Shown: positions 46,010 to 54,559, counted from the first letter of the stretch. The stretch is 64,000 bases of DNA from an uncultured Pelagibacteraceae bacterium (GCA_902618205.1 CACMZL010000006.1:1-64000), one strand, 5' to 3'. Made by a program: numbers and translations. Notes: generated by a model not told the origin, from the letters alone.

Positions 46010-46621
46010 TTAATGAGACCAAATATCATTTGTAAATGAAGCCAAATCTAACTCAACTCTACTATTTATAAATTTGATTGCATTATTATATAAATCAATT
46101 CTTTTTTCTCTAATTAATATATTTTTTAAATTTTCATATATTTTATGTAGATAGATCACATCTCGAGCACAATACTGTAACTGTTTTTCTGTTAAATCAC
46201 CGCCAAAATCTGATGACTGAAGATTTTTACTAATTTCATTTCCCGTGAATTCTTTAACCAAATCTTTTAACCCATGTTTGTCACTATAGCTTCTTGCAAG
46301 TTTACTCATAATTTTTGTACAATTTATATTTGTCACATTCACTCCAAGATATTTTTTTATGAATAGTAAATCAGCTCTGGCATAATGAAATATTTTGTTA
46401 ATATTTTTATTCTCTAAAATTTTTTTTAAATTTGGTGCATTATAAAGTTCTCTATTTAATTGAACTATATGAGCATCATTGTTGCCTGTAGAGATTTGTA
46501 CTAGGCAAAGGCTATCTCTTTCAACGTTAAGGCCCATAAATTCACAATCTACAGCAATATTGTCACTTATGGAGAATTGATCTGGCAAATCCTGCTTGTG
46601 TAATTTAATATCTAAATTCAT
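46010..46621 (-). CDS. Ribonuclease D-like 3'-5' exonuclease (short form)
   Basis: 203 residues. DEDDy exonuclease domain only: VDCEFMGLNVERDSLCLVQI with the metal-binding Asp/Glu pair, KIFHYARADLLFIKKYLG and LQYCARDVIYLHKIY. The HRDC domains of full RNase D are missing, as in most short alphaproteobacterial members. Acts in 3' trimming of tRNA and other stable RNAs. Heads the long minus-strand run; its start is 15 bases from the divergent NDUFA9-like gene. Confidence 0.88.
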   Translation of the reverse strand: MNLDIKLHKQDLPDQFSISDNIAVDCEFMGLNVERDSLCLVQISTGNNDAHIVQLNRELYNAPNLKKILENKNINKIFHYARADLLFIKKYLGVNVTNINCTKIMSKLARSYSDKHGLKDLVKEFTGNEISKNLQSSDFGGDLTEKQLQYCARDVIYLHKIYENLKNILIREKRIDLYNNAIKFINSRVELDLASFTNDIWSH

Positions 46622-46636
46622 TTGATAAATATATAT

Positions 46637-47602
46637 ATGAAACAGAAAGAAATTCTACTTTTCGGTGCTACAGGTCAAATAGGTAGAAATTTGATAAGAA
46701 AGTTATCAAAAAATAACTACAAAATTACGGCTGTAACCAGGAATATTCATAGAGCAGGATATATATTAAAAACGCAAGCAAATCCTGGATATCTTGAATT
46801 AGTAGAATTAAATAATTTTAATCTCGATAAAATAGATTCTTTAATTAAGAATTGTTCCATATGTATAAATCTAATTGGAATTTTGTACGAAAAAAAAAAA
46901 AATTATTTCAATATTATTCACAGAGACTTTCCAGATATGTTATCTAAAGTTGCAAATAAAAATAAAATAGAAAAGTTTTTACATGTATCTGCTTTGGGAA
47001 TAGAAAATGCGTTAGAAAGCAAATATGCAAAAAGCAAATTAGATGGTGAAAAAAAAGTTTTAAGCAATTTTAAAAATTCCACAATATTAAAACCTTCTAT
47101 TGTTTATTCAGTTGATGATAAATTTACAACAAATTTTATGACATTATTGAGTAGATTGCCTATAATGCCATTATATTATAATGGCAATACTAAGTTTAGC
47201 CCTATTCATGTATCAGACTTTGTAGATATTATTTTGAAAATGGTTGAAAAAGATAATAATAATTTAGTTTTAGAGTGTGTAGGTCCTGAGGAAATTTCTT
47301 TCAAAGAAATTATTAAACAATTATTAACTTCTATGGACAAAAAAAGACTTTTAATACCTTTGCCTAATTCAATAGCATCTCTATCTGCAAAAATATTACA
47401 ACTGTTACCAAAACCACTTTTGACCGAAGACCAATTGAAACTATTAAAATATGATAATATTAAATCTGGTATTTATAAAACAAATTATGATTTAGGGTAT
47501 CAAGCCAAAAGATATTTTAAAACAGAAATTGATAAATACAGTTTTAATTGGAGATCAGGTGGTCAATTTAACAAAGATAATAGCATGGTTGATACCAAAT
47601 GA
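46637..47602 (+). CDS. NAD(P)-binding SDR protein, complex I NDUFA9-like
   Basis: 321 residues from the ATG at 46637; a TTG at 46622 would add MINIY and touch the divergent gene. Rossmann motif LFGATGQIGRNLIRKL, then FLHVSALGIENALESKYAKS with Ser/Tyr/Lys-type residues and TILKPSIVYSVDDKF, fit the atypical SDR group that includes the 39-kDa subunit of complex I. The coding run contains 13 consecutive A at 46890-46902, a potential slippage site. ATGA overlap with the SHOCT gene. Confidence 0.8.
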   Translation: MKQKEILLFGATGQIGRNLIRKLSKNNYKITAVTRNIHRAGYILKTQANPGYLELVELNNFNLDKIDSLIKNCSICINLIGILYEKKKNYFNIIHRDFPDMLSKVANKNKIEKFLHVSALGIENALESKYAKSKLDGEKKVLSNFKNSTILKPSIVYSVDDKFTTNFMTLLSRLPIMPLYYNGNTKFSPIHVSDFVDIILKMVEKDNNNLVLECVGPEEISFKEIIKQLLTSMDKKRLLIPLPNSIASLSAKILQLLPKPLLTEDQLKLLKYDNIKSGIYKTNYDLGYQAKRYFKTEIDKYSFNWRSGGQFNKDNSMVDTK

Positions 47603-47865
47603 CTTATTTAGTTATAGGAATTTGTATTGCGTTATTATTAGCAGTTATAATTATTTCAGCTAAACCAATAGGAATGGGAATAGAGGCGAGAAGAAACATA
47701 AATCAAAAAGGTTCTTCAGATTATATAGATGAAGATCAAACAGAAGCAGAAAAAATCAATAATTATAATATCTCTGATGAAATAATTAATTTAAATAAAT
47801 TAAAAAAAGATGGAATTTTAACAGATGAAGAGTATGAAAAAGCTAAGAAAAAATTATTAGATTAA
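47599..47865 (+). CDS. Small membrane protein with C-terminal SHOCT domain
   Basis: 88 residues. One N-terminal membrane helix (residues 3-21), a polar linker, then LNKLKKDGILTDEEYEKAKK KLL, a textbook SHOCT motif. SHOCT segments are short helical oligomerisation elements; the function here is unknown. It overlaps the NDUFA9-like gene by 4 bases, so they are probably translated together, and overlaps gcrA tail-to-tail by 4. Confidence 0.8.
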   Translation: MTYLVIGICIALLLAVIIISAKPIGMGIEARRNINQKGSSDYIDEDQTEAEKINNYNISDEIINLNKLKKDGILTDEEYEKAKKKLLD

Positions 47866-48356
47866 GCAGATTTAATTTTTTTTTGGATAAATTTTGGCAT
47901 ATCTTCATCTTTGTCTACAATATCTTCTTTTTTTCCTTTTGGTTGGAAAACAATCATTAAATGTAAAGGACAATAAGAAAATTTTTCAACATTTTTTCTA
48001 CCACAAAAACTTGCGTTTTTTTCTTCTGGATTTCCCTCCATATACTTACAAGTATCCTCAGTTAATTGCTCCAAATTTAAATTTTTTGCAGGTTCAAAAT
48101 CATTATTTAAAAGAAGTGACTTAAATTTTCCTCTTTTGCCTTTAAATTTGACGTTGTTTTCATCAGCCTTCAAATTATTTTTTGTGTTTTGAAATGATGA
48201 TCTTGTTTTTAACTTTGAGGATAAATTTAATCTATGAGCTTTACCAATTACTGCGTTTCTTGAGACTCCTCCAATTATCTCGGCAATTTGACTAGCAGTT
48301 TTTCCTTTGCCCCAAAGTTCTCTTAGTTTTCCAACTTTTTCATCAGTCCAACTCAT
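47862..48356 (-). CDS. gcrA: GcrA-family cell-cycle regulator
   Basis: 164 residues. The N-terminal helix-turn-helix reads SWTDEKVGKLRELWGKGKTA then SQIAEIIGGVSRNAVIGKAHR, the GcrA signature of Alphaproteobacteria; the C-terminus holds a Cys/His cluster (CKYMEG, FCGRK, YCPLHL). In Caulobacter GcrA binds sigma70-RNA polymerase and responds to GANTC methylation. It is divergent from argD, with 164 bases between. Confidence 0.93.
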   Translation of the reverse strand: MSWTDEKVGKLRELWGKGKTASQIAEIIGGVSRNAVIGKAHRLNLSSKLKTRSSFQNTKNNLKADENNVKFKGKRGKFKSLLLNNDFEPAKNLNLEQLTEDTCKYMEGNPEEKNASFCGRKNVEKFSYCPLHLMIVFQPKGKKEDIVDKDEDMPKFIQKKIKSA

Positions 48357-48410
48357 TGTATTTACTACATTTAGTGTTAAAAAAATTTATAATAACATCA
48401 TCTTGCATAT

Positions 48411-48440
48411 TTGACTGTTTAAACAAGTTTTTTTTATATT
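48411..48440 (+). promoter_or_regulatory. Candidate sigma70 promoter for argD-argF
   Basis: TTGACT (48411-48416) and TATATT (48435-48440) with an 18-base spacer lie about 80 bases before the argD start, in the only sizeable divergent gap of this part. Transcription would begin near 48447 and leave a leader of roughly 74 bases in which I see no clear structure. Confidence 0.42.
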
Positions 48441-48520
48441 TTTTCAACAAATGAATAAAATTTATAACTTGAGGTTGCAAATTAATGTGTCAAATAAAGT
48501 AAAAAAAATTATAAGTAAAT

Positions 48521-49684
48521 ATGAGCGCACTTGCACCCAACTATAAAAGAAAAAAATTATCCTTTGTCAAAGGAAAAGGAAGTTTTTTATTATCTAAAAA
48601 TGGTAAAAAATATCTAGATTTTGTTCAAGGAATTGCAGTGAATAGCTTAGGGCATGCTAATAAAAAACTTATATCTGCAATTAATAAACAATCTAAAAAA
48701 CTTTGGCATGTGTCTAATGCGTTTCTTATACCAGAAGGTGAAAAATTAGCTCAGAGATTGGTTAAAAAAACTTTTGCTGATTCAATAATTTTTCAGAATA
48801 GTGGTGCAGAAGCTACCGAGGCGGCAATCAAAGTCGCTAGAAGATATTTTTATTCAATTGGTAAGGAAAATAAAATAAATATAATTTGTATAAAAAATTC
48901 ATTTCATGGGAGAACGATTGCTGCAATACATGCAAGTGGATCAAAAAAAATGATCCAAGGTTTTGGACCTAAAGTTCCAGGTTTTAAACATTTTGAATTT
49001 GGAAATCATAAACAATTAAAAAAATTAATAAATAAAAATACAGCAGCCATTATGATCGAAACTGTAATGGGTGAAGGTGGAATAAAAGTAATACCTAGTT
49101 GGTGTATAAAAGCTATCAGAGAACTTTGTGATAAAAAAGGAATACTTTTAATTCTTGACGAAGTTCAATGTGGAATTGGAAGATCAGGCAAATTTTTCGC
49201 TTTTGAATATGCTGGTGTTAAGCCTGATATTGTTCCAATAGCAAAAGGAATTGGTGGAGGATTTCCAATAGGCGCAGTTTTAATGACAAAGAAAGTTGCA
49301 AGAGCAATGATACCAGGAACTCATGGATCTACTTTTGGAGGAAATCCATTAGCAATGGCAGTGGGAAATGCTGTTTTAGATCAAATAAACAAAACACTAC
49401 TTAATAATGTAAATAAAATGTCAAAATATTTTTTATTTAATCTGAATATTTTAAAAAAAAAATATCCAAGTATTATTAAAGAAGTAAGAGGAATAGGTTT
49501 ATTAATTGGTATACAATTACATCAGGATCAAACAAAATTTATAAAAAAATTAATGGATAATAAGTTACTTACAATAAGAGCTGCTGAAAATGTTATAAGA
49601 ATACTTCCACCGTTAAATGTTAAAAAAAGTGAAATTGATTTAGCTTTGAAGATTATTAAGAAAGTTTGTAGACAATTAAATTAA
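48521..49684 (+). CDS. argD: Acetylornithine aminotransferase
   Basis: 387 residues, class III PLP aminotransferase. Converts N-acetylglutamate semialdehyde to N-acetylornithine, and may also serve as DapC in lysine synthesis. Motifs FQNSGAEATEAAIKVAR, SFHGRTIAAI, LILDEVQCGIGRSGKFFAFE and the PLP-lysine segment VPIAKGIGGGFPIGA are intact. One base separates its stop from argF. Confidence 0.95.
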   Translation: MSALAPNYKRKKLSFVKGKGSFLLSKNGKKYLDFVQGIAVNSLGHANKKLISAINKQSKKLWHVSNAFLIPEGEKLAQRLVKKTFADSIIFQNSGAEATEAAIKVARRYFYSIGKENKINIICIKNSFHGRTIAAIHASGSKKMIQGFGPKVPGFKHFEFGNHKQLKKLINKNTAAIMIETVMGEGGIKVIPSWCIKAIRELCDKKGILLILDEVQCGIGRSGKFFAFEYAGVKPDIVPIAKGIGGGFPIGAVLMTKKVARAMIPGTHGSTFGGNPLAMAVGNAVLDQINKTLLNNVNKMSKYFLFNLNILKKKYPSIIKEVRGIGLLIGIQLHQDQTKFIKKLMDNKLLTIRAAENVIRILPPLNVKKSEIDLALKIIKKVCRQLN

Positions 49685-49685
49685 A

Positions 49686-50615
49686 ATGAAACATTTTATC
49701 AATCTAAAAGATTTACCAAGCAAAGATCTTAGAAAGATCTTAATAGATGCAAAAAAAAGAAAAAGTTTAAGAAAAAATCTTAATACTCTAGAGATAGATA
49801 AAGATTCTCCTTTAAAGGGCAAAATGTTAGTTCAAATGTTTGAAAAAGCTAGTTCTAGAACTAGAATAAGCTTTTATTTGGCAATTAAACAGCTTGGAGG
49901 AGGCACTCTAACACTAAGGTCTAATGAGTTACACTTAGGACAGGGTGGAGAAAGTATAGCTGATACAGCAAAAATTTTATCTACTTACGGTGATGGCTTT
50001 ATGTTAAGAACCGACAGTGATAAAAAGGTTGAAAATTTTAAAAAATATTTAACTATTCCAATAATCAATGGCTTAAGTCCCTCATCTCACCCTACGCAAG
50101 TATTATCAGATGTCTTTACAGTTGAAGAAATAAAAAAAAAACCTATTTCAAAACTAAAAATTTGTTGGATTGGAGATTCAAATAATGTTTTAGATAGTTT
50201 AATAGCTGCCTCGGTAAAATTTTCATTTAAATTAAATATTGGTTGTCCAAAAAAATTTGAACCAAAAAAAAAAGTTAAAGATTGGGTTAAAAATAATAAT
50301 AAAAAAATCTACATATACAATGATCCAAAAAAAGCTGCTAAGGGAGCAGATGTAATTTTTTCAGATAAAGTAATTTCTTTGAACGACAAAGTTGATAAGA
50401 AAAAAAAGATAGAAAATTTTAAAAAATTTAAAATAACTAAAAAATTAATGAGTTACGCAAAAAATAATTGTATTTTTTTGCATTGTTTACCAAGAGGAAA
50501 TGAAGTCGAAGACGATGTTTTTTTAGGAAATAATTCTCATGTTTGGCAACAAGCTATGAATAGAGTTCATGTGCAAAAGAGTATATTACTATATTGTTTC
50601 GGGATATTAAGGTAG
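49686..50615 (+). CDS. argF: Ornithine carbamoyltransferase
   Basis: 309 residues. Makes citrulline from ornithine and carbamoyl phosphate. Carbamoyl-phosphate motif KASSRTRISFYLAI (usual STRTR), HLGQGG, SSHPTQVLSDVFT (HPxQ) and the Cys motif FLHCLPRGNEVEDDVF (usual HCLPAHRG). The ornithine loop usually reading DxxxSMG here reads SDKVISLND, a variant. Forms an argD-argF pair; 9-base tail overlap with the convergent cytochrome gene. Confidence 0.93.
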   Translation: MKHFINLKDLPSKDLRKILIDAKKRKSLRKNLNTLEIDKDSPLKGKMLVQMFEKASSRTRISFYLAIKQLGGGTLTLRSNELHLGQGGESIADTAKILSTYGDGFMLRTDSDKKVENFKKYLTIPIINGLSPSSHPTQVLSDVFTVEEIKKKPISKLKICWIGDSNNVLDSLIAASVKFSFKLNIGCPKKFEPKKKVKDWVKNNNKKIYIYNDPKKAAKGADVIFSDKVISLNDKVDKKKKIENFKKFKITKKLMSYAKNNCIFLHCLPRGNEVEDDVFLGNNSHVWQQAMNRVHVQKSILLYCFGILR

Positions 50616-51146
50616 TGGTAGTGGATTATCTGAATTTTGATTAAGATATAAAATCACCGAGGCCCTGTCTTTCTCTTTTCTTAATCCTGCAAATGCCATT
50701 TTGGTTCCTTTAATGTAACTTTGCGGTTTTTTTAGGTATCCGTTCATTTCTTCAAATGTCCAATTTTTATCGTAAGCTGCCATAGCTTTTGAATATTTAT
50801 AATCTTGTTTTGATGCAACTTTTCTTCCTATTACACCATACAATGCAGGTCCAATTTTATTTTCCCCACCTTTATTTACTAAATGACAAGCTGAACATTT
50901 TTTGAAAACTTTCTCTCCATGAGAAACATCTCCTAATGCAAGTAATGCAGAAATATCAACTTTTTCCTCAATTTTTTTTGCTGATGAACTTGAAACTTGG
51001 GTGCTTTCCTGAATATCCACTTTGTACGCTGATTTCTCTGGTTTATCTACATGAAAGGCGATATCTGAAATTTTCCCAATTCCAATTACAAGTAGTGCAA
51101 TAAGAAGCACAGCTGCAATAATTTTGTTTATCTCAAATGAATCCAT
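50607..51146 (-). CDS. Membrane-anchored class I cytochrome c (CycM-like)
   Basis: 179 residues. N-terminal uncleaved membrane anchor (about 8-26), a flexible Ser/Lys linker, then a c-type haem domain with CSACH (C84, C87, H88), GPALYGVIGRKVA and axial-Met region KGTKMAF (Met about 150). Likely carries electrons between the bc1 complex and cytochrome oxidase on the periplasmic side. Starts 95 bases from the divergent kdsB. Confidence 0.9.
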   Translation of the reverse strand: MDSFEINKIIAAVLLIALLVIGIGKISDIAFHVDKPEKSAYKVDIQESTQVSSSSAKKIEEKVDISALLALGDVSHGEKVFKKCSACHLVNKGGENKIGPALYGVIGRKVASKQDYKYSKAMAAYDKNWTFEEMNGYLKKPQSYIKGTKMAFAGLRKEKDRASVILYLNQNSDNPLPLP

Positions 51147-51211
51147 TATTTATTTTTATTAAGGTCGTATAACATGTTAAACAAATTTATACGAAATTTA
51201 ATTTATAAATT

Positions 51212-51228
51212 TGCGTCTCAAAGACGCA
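51212..51228. repeat. Perfect GC-rich hairpin/palindrome before kdsB
   Basis: TGCGTCT (51212-51218), CAA, AGACGCA (51222-51228): seven perfect pairs with a three-base loop, 13 bases before the kdsB start codon. Such a GC-rich element stands out in this AT-rich DNA. It could be an operator between the divergent cytochrome c and kdsB genes or a 5' mRNA hairpin; no long T-run follows on the plus strand. Confidence 0.5.
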
Positions 51229-51241
51229 TAAAAACGAATAA

Positions 51242-51976
51242 ATGAGCAATACGATTATAATAATTCCTTCACGATTAGCAGCAACAAGACTTCCTCAAAA
51301 GCCATTAATAAAAATTAATAATAAAACACTAATCATGCATGTATACGAAAAAGCTGTAAAAAGCCAAATTGGAAAGGTTTATGTTGCAACATGCGATGAG
51401 GAAATTGCCTCAGAAGTAAGTAAAAATGGAGGTAAATTTATAATGACAGATATAAATCACACAACTGGGACGGATAGAGTATTTGAAGCCTCTCAAAAAT
51501 TAAACTTAAAAGATATAGATTTTATTATGAATATCCAAGGTGATGAACCGATGATCAATCCTTTAGATATTAAAAATTTAAATAAGCTATCAAAGGAAAA
51601 AAGCTCAAATATTTCAACACTAGCATACAATATTGAGAAAAATGAAGATTATGACAATGAAAATATTGTAAAAGTTATTACAAAAAATAAAATATCTGAT
51701 AACTCAACATCAGAAGCTTTGAATTTTCATCGAGTGATTAAAGAAGTCAGCTATGACAATATATACCAGCATTTTGGGATATACTTATTTAAGTATTCAG
51801 CTTTAAAAAAGTTTGTTAATTTAAAAAAAAGTAAAAATGAAATCAAAGAAAGACTGGAACAACTAAGAGCAATTGATAATAATATGAAAATCGAAGTGCT
51901 ATTGGCAAATTATTTTTCCTCTGGAATTGATACTAAAAAAGATCTAGAAGAATACATAAATTTATTGAATAAATAA
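51242..51976 (+). CDS. kdsB: 3-deoxy-manno-octulosonate cytidylyltransferase
   Basis: 244 residues. Activates KDO as CMP-KDO for LPS. N-terminal IIPSRLAATRLPQKPL nucleotide-binding motif, VATCDEEIASEV, GTDRVFEAS and NIQGDEPMI are conserved, as is the C-terminal GIDTKKDLEE. Works downstream of kdsD (45-46 kb). Four bases precede pheA. Confidence 0.95.
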   Translation: MSNTIIIIPSRLAATRLPQKPLIKINNKTLIMHVYEKAVKSQIGKVYVATCDEEIASEVSKNGGKFIMTDINHTTGTDRVFEASQKLNLKDIDFIMNIQGDEPMINPLDIKNLNKLSKEKSSNISTLAYNIEKNEDYDNENIVKVITKNKISDNSTSEALNFHRVIKEVSYDNIYQHFGIYLFKYSALKKFVNLKKSKNEIKERLEQLRAIDNNMKIEVLLANYFSSGIDTKKDLEEYINLLNK

Positions 51977-51980
51977 CAAT

Positions 51981-52811
51981 ATGAAAATTGTTTACCAAGG
52001 AATTGCTGGAAGTTATAGTGAAAGTTGTGCAAAACATATGTTTCCAAATGTAGAGACTATTCCTTGCAAAACTTTCGATGAATGTTTTGAAAAAGCACAT
52101 AAAGATAGCAATATTAGAGCAATCATACCAGAGTCCAATAAAACTACAGGAAACATTGGAGTAGAATATTTAATTTTTAAACATAGGTTAAATATTTATG
52201 AAGAATTTTTTTTCCCAATTAATCATAATTTAATTGGCATAAAAGGATCAAAATTAAAAGACATTAAAAATGTTTATTCCCATGCTCAAGCGTTAAGTCA
52301 AGCTTCAGAATTTATAAAAAAAAATAAATTTTTAGCCAATGTTAGAGCTGATACTGCAGGTTCTGCAAAATATATTTCAGAAGAAAAAGATAAAACAAAA
52401 GCTGCAATTGCATCAAAATTAAGTGCTAAAATTTATGATTTAGAAATTTTACAAGAAAATATTCAGGATGTTGATGATAACTACACAAGATTTCTGATAA
52501 TGGGTAAAGATATAATTCAGCCAGAAATTGATAAAAATAATTTTATTACATCATTGTTATTTAAACTTAGAGAGAGGCCGGCAGCTTTGTATTCTGCTTT
52601 GTCCGGTTTTGCTATTAATGGAGTGAATATGACGAAGCTTCAAAGTTTCCCAGAAAAAAATTCATTTTCGTCATTCTTTTTCCTATGTGATATTGATGGA
52701 CATTTGGATGATAAAAAAATAAAAAATTCACTAGAAGAGCTTGCTTTCCACTGTGAAGATATGCACGTCCTAGGTGTTTACAAAGCACATGAATTTAGGG
52801 AAAAAAAATAA
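51981..52811 (+). CDS. pheA: Prephenate dehydratase
   Basis: 276 residues. Makes phenylpyruvate from prephenate. Prephenate-dehydratase domain (YQGIAGSYSESCA, SNKTTGNIGVEYL, VRADTAGSAKYISEEKDKT, DNYTRFLIMG) and a C-terminal ACT domain for Phe feedback (RPAALYSALSGFAINGVNMT, ESFP-like LQSFPEK). No chorismate-mutase domain is fused, as usual in Alphaproteobacteria. Follows kdsB by 4 bases, a conserved pair. Confidence 0.94.
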   Translation: MKIVYQGIAGSYSESCAKHMFPNVETIPCKTFDECFEKAHKDSNIRAIIPESNKTTGNIGVEYLIFKHRLNIYEEFFFPINHNLIGIKGSKLKDIKNVYSHAQALSQASEFIKKNKFLANVRADTAGSAKYISEEKDKTKAAIASKLSAKIYDLEILQENIQDVDDNYTRFLIMGKDIIQPEIDKNNFITSLLFKLRERPAALYSALSGFAINGVNMTKLQSFPEKNSFSSFFFLCDIDGHLDDKKIKNSLEELAFHCEDMHVLGVYKAHEFREKK

Positions 52812-52820
52812 TTAACTTTA

Positions 52821-52850
52821 TTGTAGATTAGAAAAAATTATTGTTATAAT
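52821..52850 (+). promoter_or_regulatory. Promoter of the SRP RNA-dnaX unit
   Basis: TTGTAG (52821-52826), 18-base spacer, perfect TATAAT (52845-52850), then a start point near 52857 where the SRP RNA begins. The spacing and match fit a strong sigma70 promoter for a stable RNA. Confidence 0.68.
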
Positions 52851-52856
52851 ACATTT

Positions 52857-52944
52857 GGAGGCCTTCCAGGTGGGATTACCATGAACTCCCCCAGACTTGA
52901 AAAAGAGCAAGGGTAATGAGTTTTTTCCAGGTTGGTTGGTCTCC
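52857..52944 (+). ncRNA. ffs: Signal recognition particle RNA (4.5S)
   Basis: About 88 bases. Ends pair as GGAGGCC (52857-52863) with GGTCTCC (52938-52944), and AACTC with GAGTT. The conserved apical domain reads GAACTCCCCCAGACTTGAAA then AAGAGCAAGGG, with a GAAA tetraloop closed by CTT/AAG and the symmetric-loop bases CAGA/AGCA needed for Ffh binding. The layout matches the alphaproteobacterial form. Binds Ffh for co-translational targeting. The dnaX start is only 4 bases downstream. Confidence 0.9.
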
Positions 52945-52948
52945 TATT

Positions 52949-54559
52949 ATGACAATAAAATCTCAAGTTCTCGCATTGAAATATCGACCCCAAATATTTA
53001 AAGATTTAATAGGGCATGAAGAAATTGCAACGACAATTTATAATTCTATTATAAATAATAGTTCAGCTAATGCTTTTTTGTTTACTGGCATTAGGGGAAT
53101 TGGAAAGACCACATTTGCAAGAATTGTAGCTAAAGCTTTAAACTGCGAGCACACACTTGAAGGGATGTGTGAAAAGAAATGCAGTCATTGCGACCCTATA
53201 GCAAATTCAAATCATATTGATGTTCTTGAAATTGATGCAGCAAGTAAAACAGGAGTAGATGATGTTAGAGAGCTTATAGAATTTTCTAGATATCCACCAT
53301 CTGTAGCAAAATTTAAAATTTTTATTATCGATGAAGTGCACATGTTAAGCAAACAAGCATTTAATGCATTACTTAAAACTTTGGAAGAGCCCCCAGAGTA
53401 TTTAAAATTTATTTTTGCAACCACTGAAGTAAAAAAAATTCCAATTACTGTTATATCCAGGTGTCAAAGGTATGATTTGTCAAGAGTTAAGTCTGAAGAA
53501 CTGTTTGTTTTTTTAAAAAATATAACAATAAAAGAAAAAAAGAATGTTGAGGATAATGCAATCAAATTAATAGCCAAATTATCGGAGGGGTCTGTTAGGG
53601 ATGCATTATCTTTACTAGATAGAGCAACAATTTCTAACAACGATAATTCCCTGACATTTGAAGACGCTCAAAAGATTTTTGGCTATGTCAATAAAAGTTC
53701 ATATATAGAATTATTAGAAATAATTTTTTTAGGTGATGAGGAAAAAATAATAGATCATTATAGAAAATTGTATAATTCAGGTATTGAACCCAACCTATTT
53801 TTAAATGATTTCTTAGAGGTATTATATTTTGTTAAGAATATATCGTACATTGAAAATGTAGGAAATAATTTTTCATTAAATGATAGTGATTACAAAAAAA
53901 TAACATCTTTATCAAAAGAAATAGACTCTAATGCCTTATTATTATTTTGGGAATTTACTTTAAAAACTTTAAAAGAAATAAATATAGTTGCTAATCCAAA
54001 TTTATTAGTTGAGATGTTTCTTGTACAGTTAACCTATTTGAAAAAAAAAAAAGTAATACAAAATAATCAGCAAAATGAACTCTACAAAACACAAATAAAA
54101 AATATAGATGTGAAAAATACTATAAACAAAGATGCAATTAACCAAATTAAAAATATTAAACAAGAAGAGGATAAAATTGAAAAAAAAAATACTCAAGAGA
54201 TCAAAAATTTAGAAGATTTAATTAATATGTGCTTAGAAAAAAAAGAAATGAAACTAAAATATGAATTAGAAAATAATGTAAACTTAGTATCTTTTTCAAA
54301 TATGAATATCGAAATATCTTTTAATGATAAACTAAATAAGAATTTTGTAAAAGATTTATCTGAAAAATTGTATGATTGGACTAAAAACCGTTGGCTAATC
54401 TCTTTTTCAAAAGAAAAAGGACAGATGAGTGAAAAAGAGAAAAAAAATAGTCTTAAAAAAAAGAATTTTAAAGATTATGAAAGCTCAAACGAATATAAAA
54501 ACTTGTTGAATATATTTCCTGATATTGAATTAATTAATATTGAAAAAAAAGATGACTGA
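52949..54559 (+). CDS. dnaX: DNA polymerase III subunits gamma/tau
   Basis: 536 residues from the ATG at 52949; a reading from 52916 would lie inside the SRP RNA. Clamp loader ATPase: Walker A GIRGIGKTT (47-55), zinc Cys (C66, C74, C78, C81), Walker B FIIDEVHML, SRC motif ISRCQRYD. Domain III ends near residue 360, followed at 365-368 by a Lys run encoded by 12 A, then a charged tau-specific tail. The run could give truncated gamma-like forms by slippage. It overlaps ybaB by 8 bases. Confidence 0.93.
   Translation: MTIKSQVLALKYRPQIFKDLIGHEEIATTIYNSIINNSSANAFLFTGIRGIGKTTFARIVAKALNCEHTLEGMCEKKCSHCDPIANSNHIDVLEIDAASKTGVDDVRELIEFSRYPPSVAKFKIFIIDEVHMLSKQAFNALLKTLEEPPEYLKFIFATTEVKKIPITVISRCQRYDLSRVKSEELFVFLKNITIKEKKNVEDNAIKLIAKLSEGSVRDALSLLDRATISNNDNSLTFEDAQKIFGYVNKSSYIELLEIIFLGDEEKIIDHYRKLYNSGIEPNLFLNDFLEVLYFVKNISYIENVGNNFSLNDSDYKKITSLSKEIDSNALLLFWEFTLKTLKEINIVANPNLLVEMFLVQLTYLKKKKVIQNNQQNELYKTQIKNIDVKNTINKDAINQIKNIKQEEDKIEKKNTQEIKNLEDLINMCLEKKEMKLKYELENNVNLVSFSNMNIEISFNDKLNKNFVKDLSEKLYDWTKNRWLISFSKEKGQMSEKEKKNSLKKKNFKDYESSNEYKNLLNIFPDIELINIEKKDD
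54041..54052 (+). other. 12-A run in dnaX, candidate transcriptional slippage site
   Basis: The run encodes K365-K368. With 11 A the next codons are AAG TAA, so the protein stops immediately; with 13 A it reads S-N-T-K and then TAA. Both slips would therefore give a product of about 368-372 residues ending at the border between the ATPase/collar part and the tau-specific part. No flanking Shine-Dalgarno or strong stem-loop of the E. coli type was seen. Confidence 0.45.

Noticed and set aside
52916-52948. N-terminal extension of dnaX into the SRP RNA
   Set aside because: The added residues derive from the 3' arm of the SRP RNA; MTIKSQVLALKYRP at 52949 matches the usual DnaX start.
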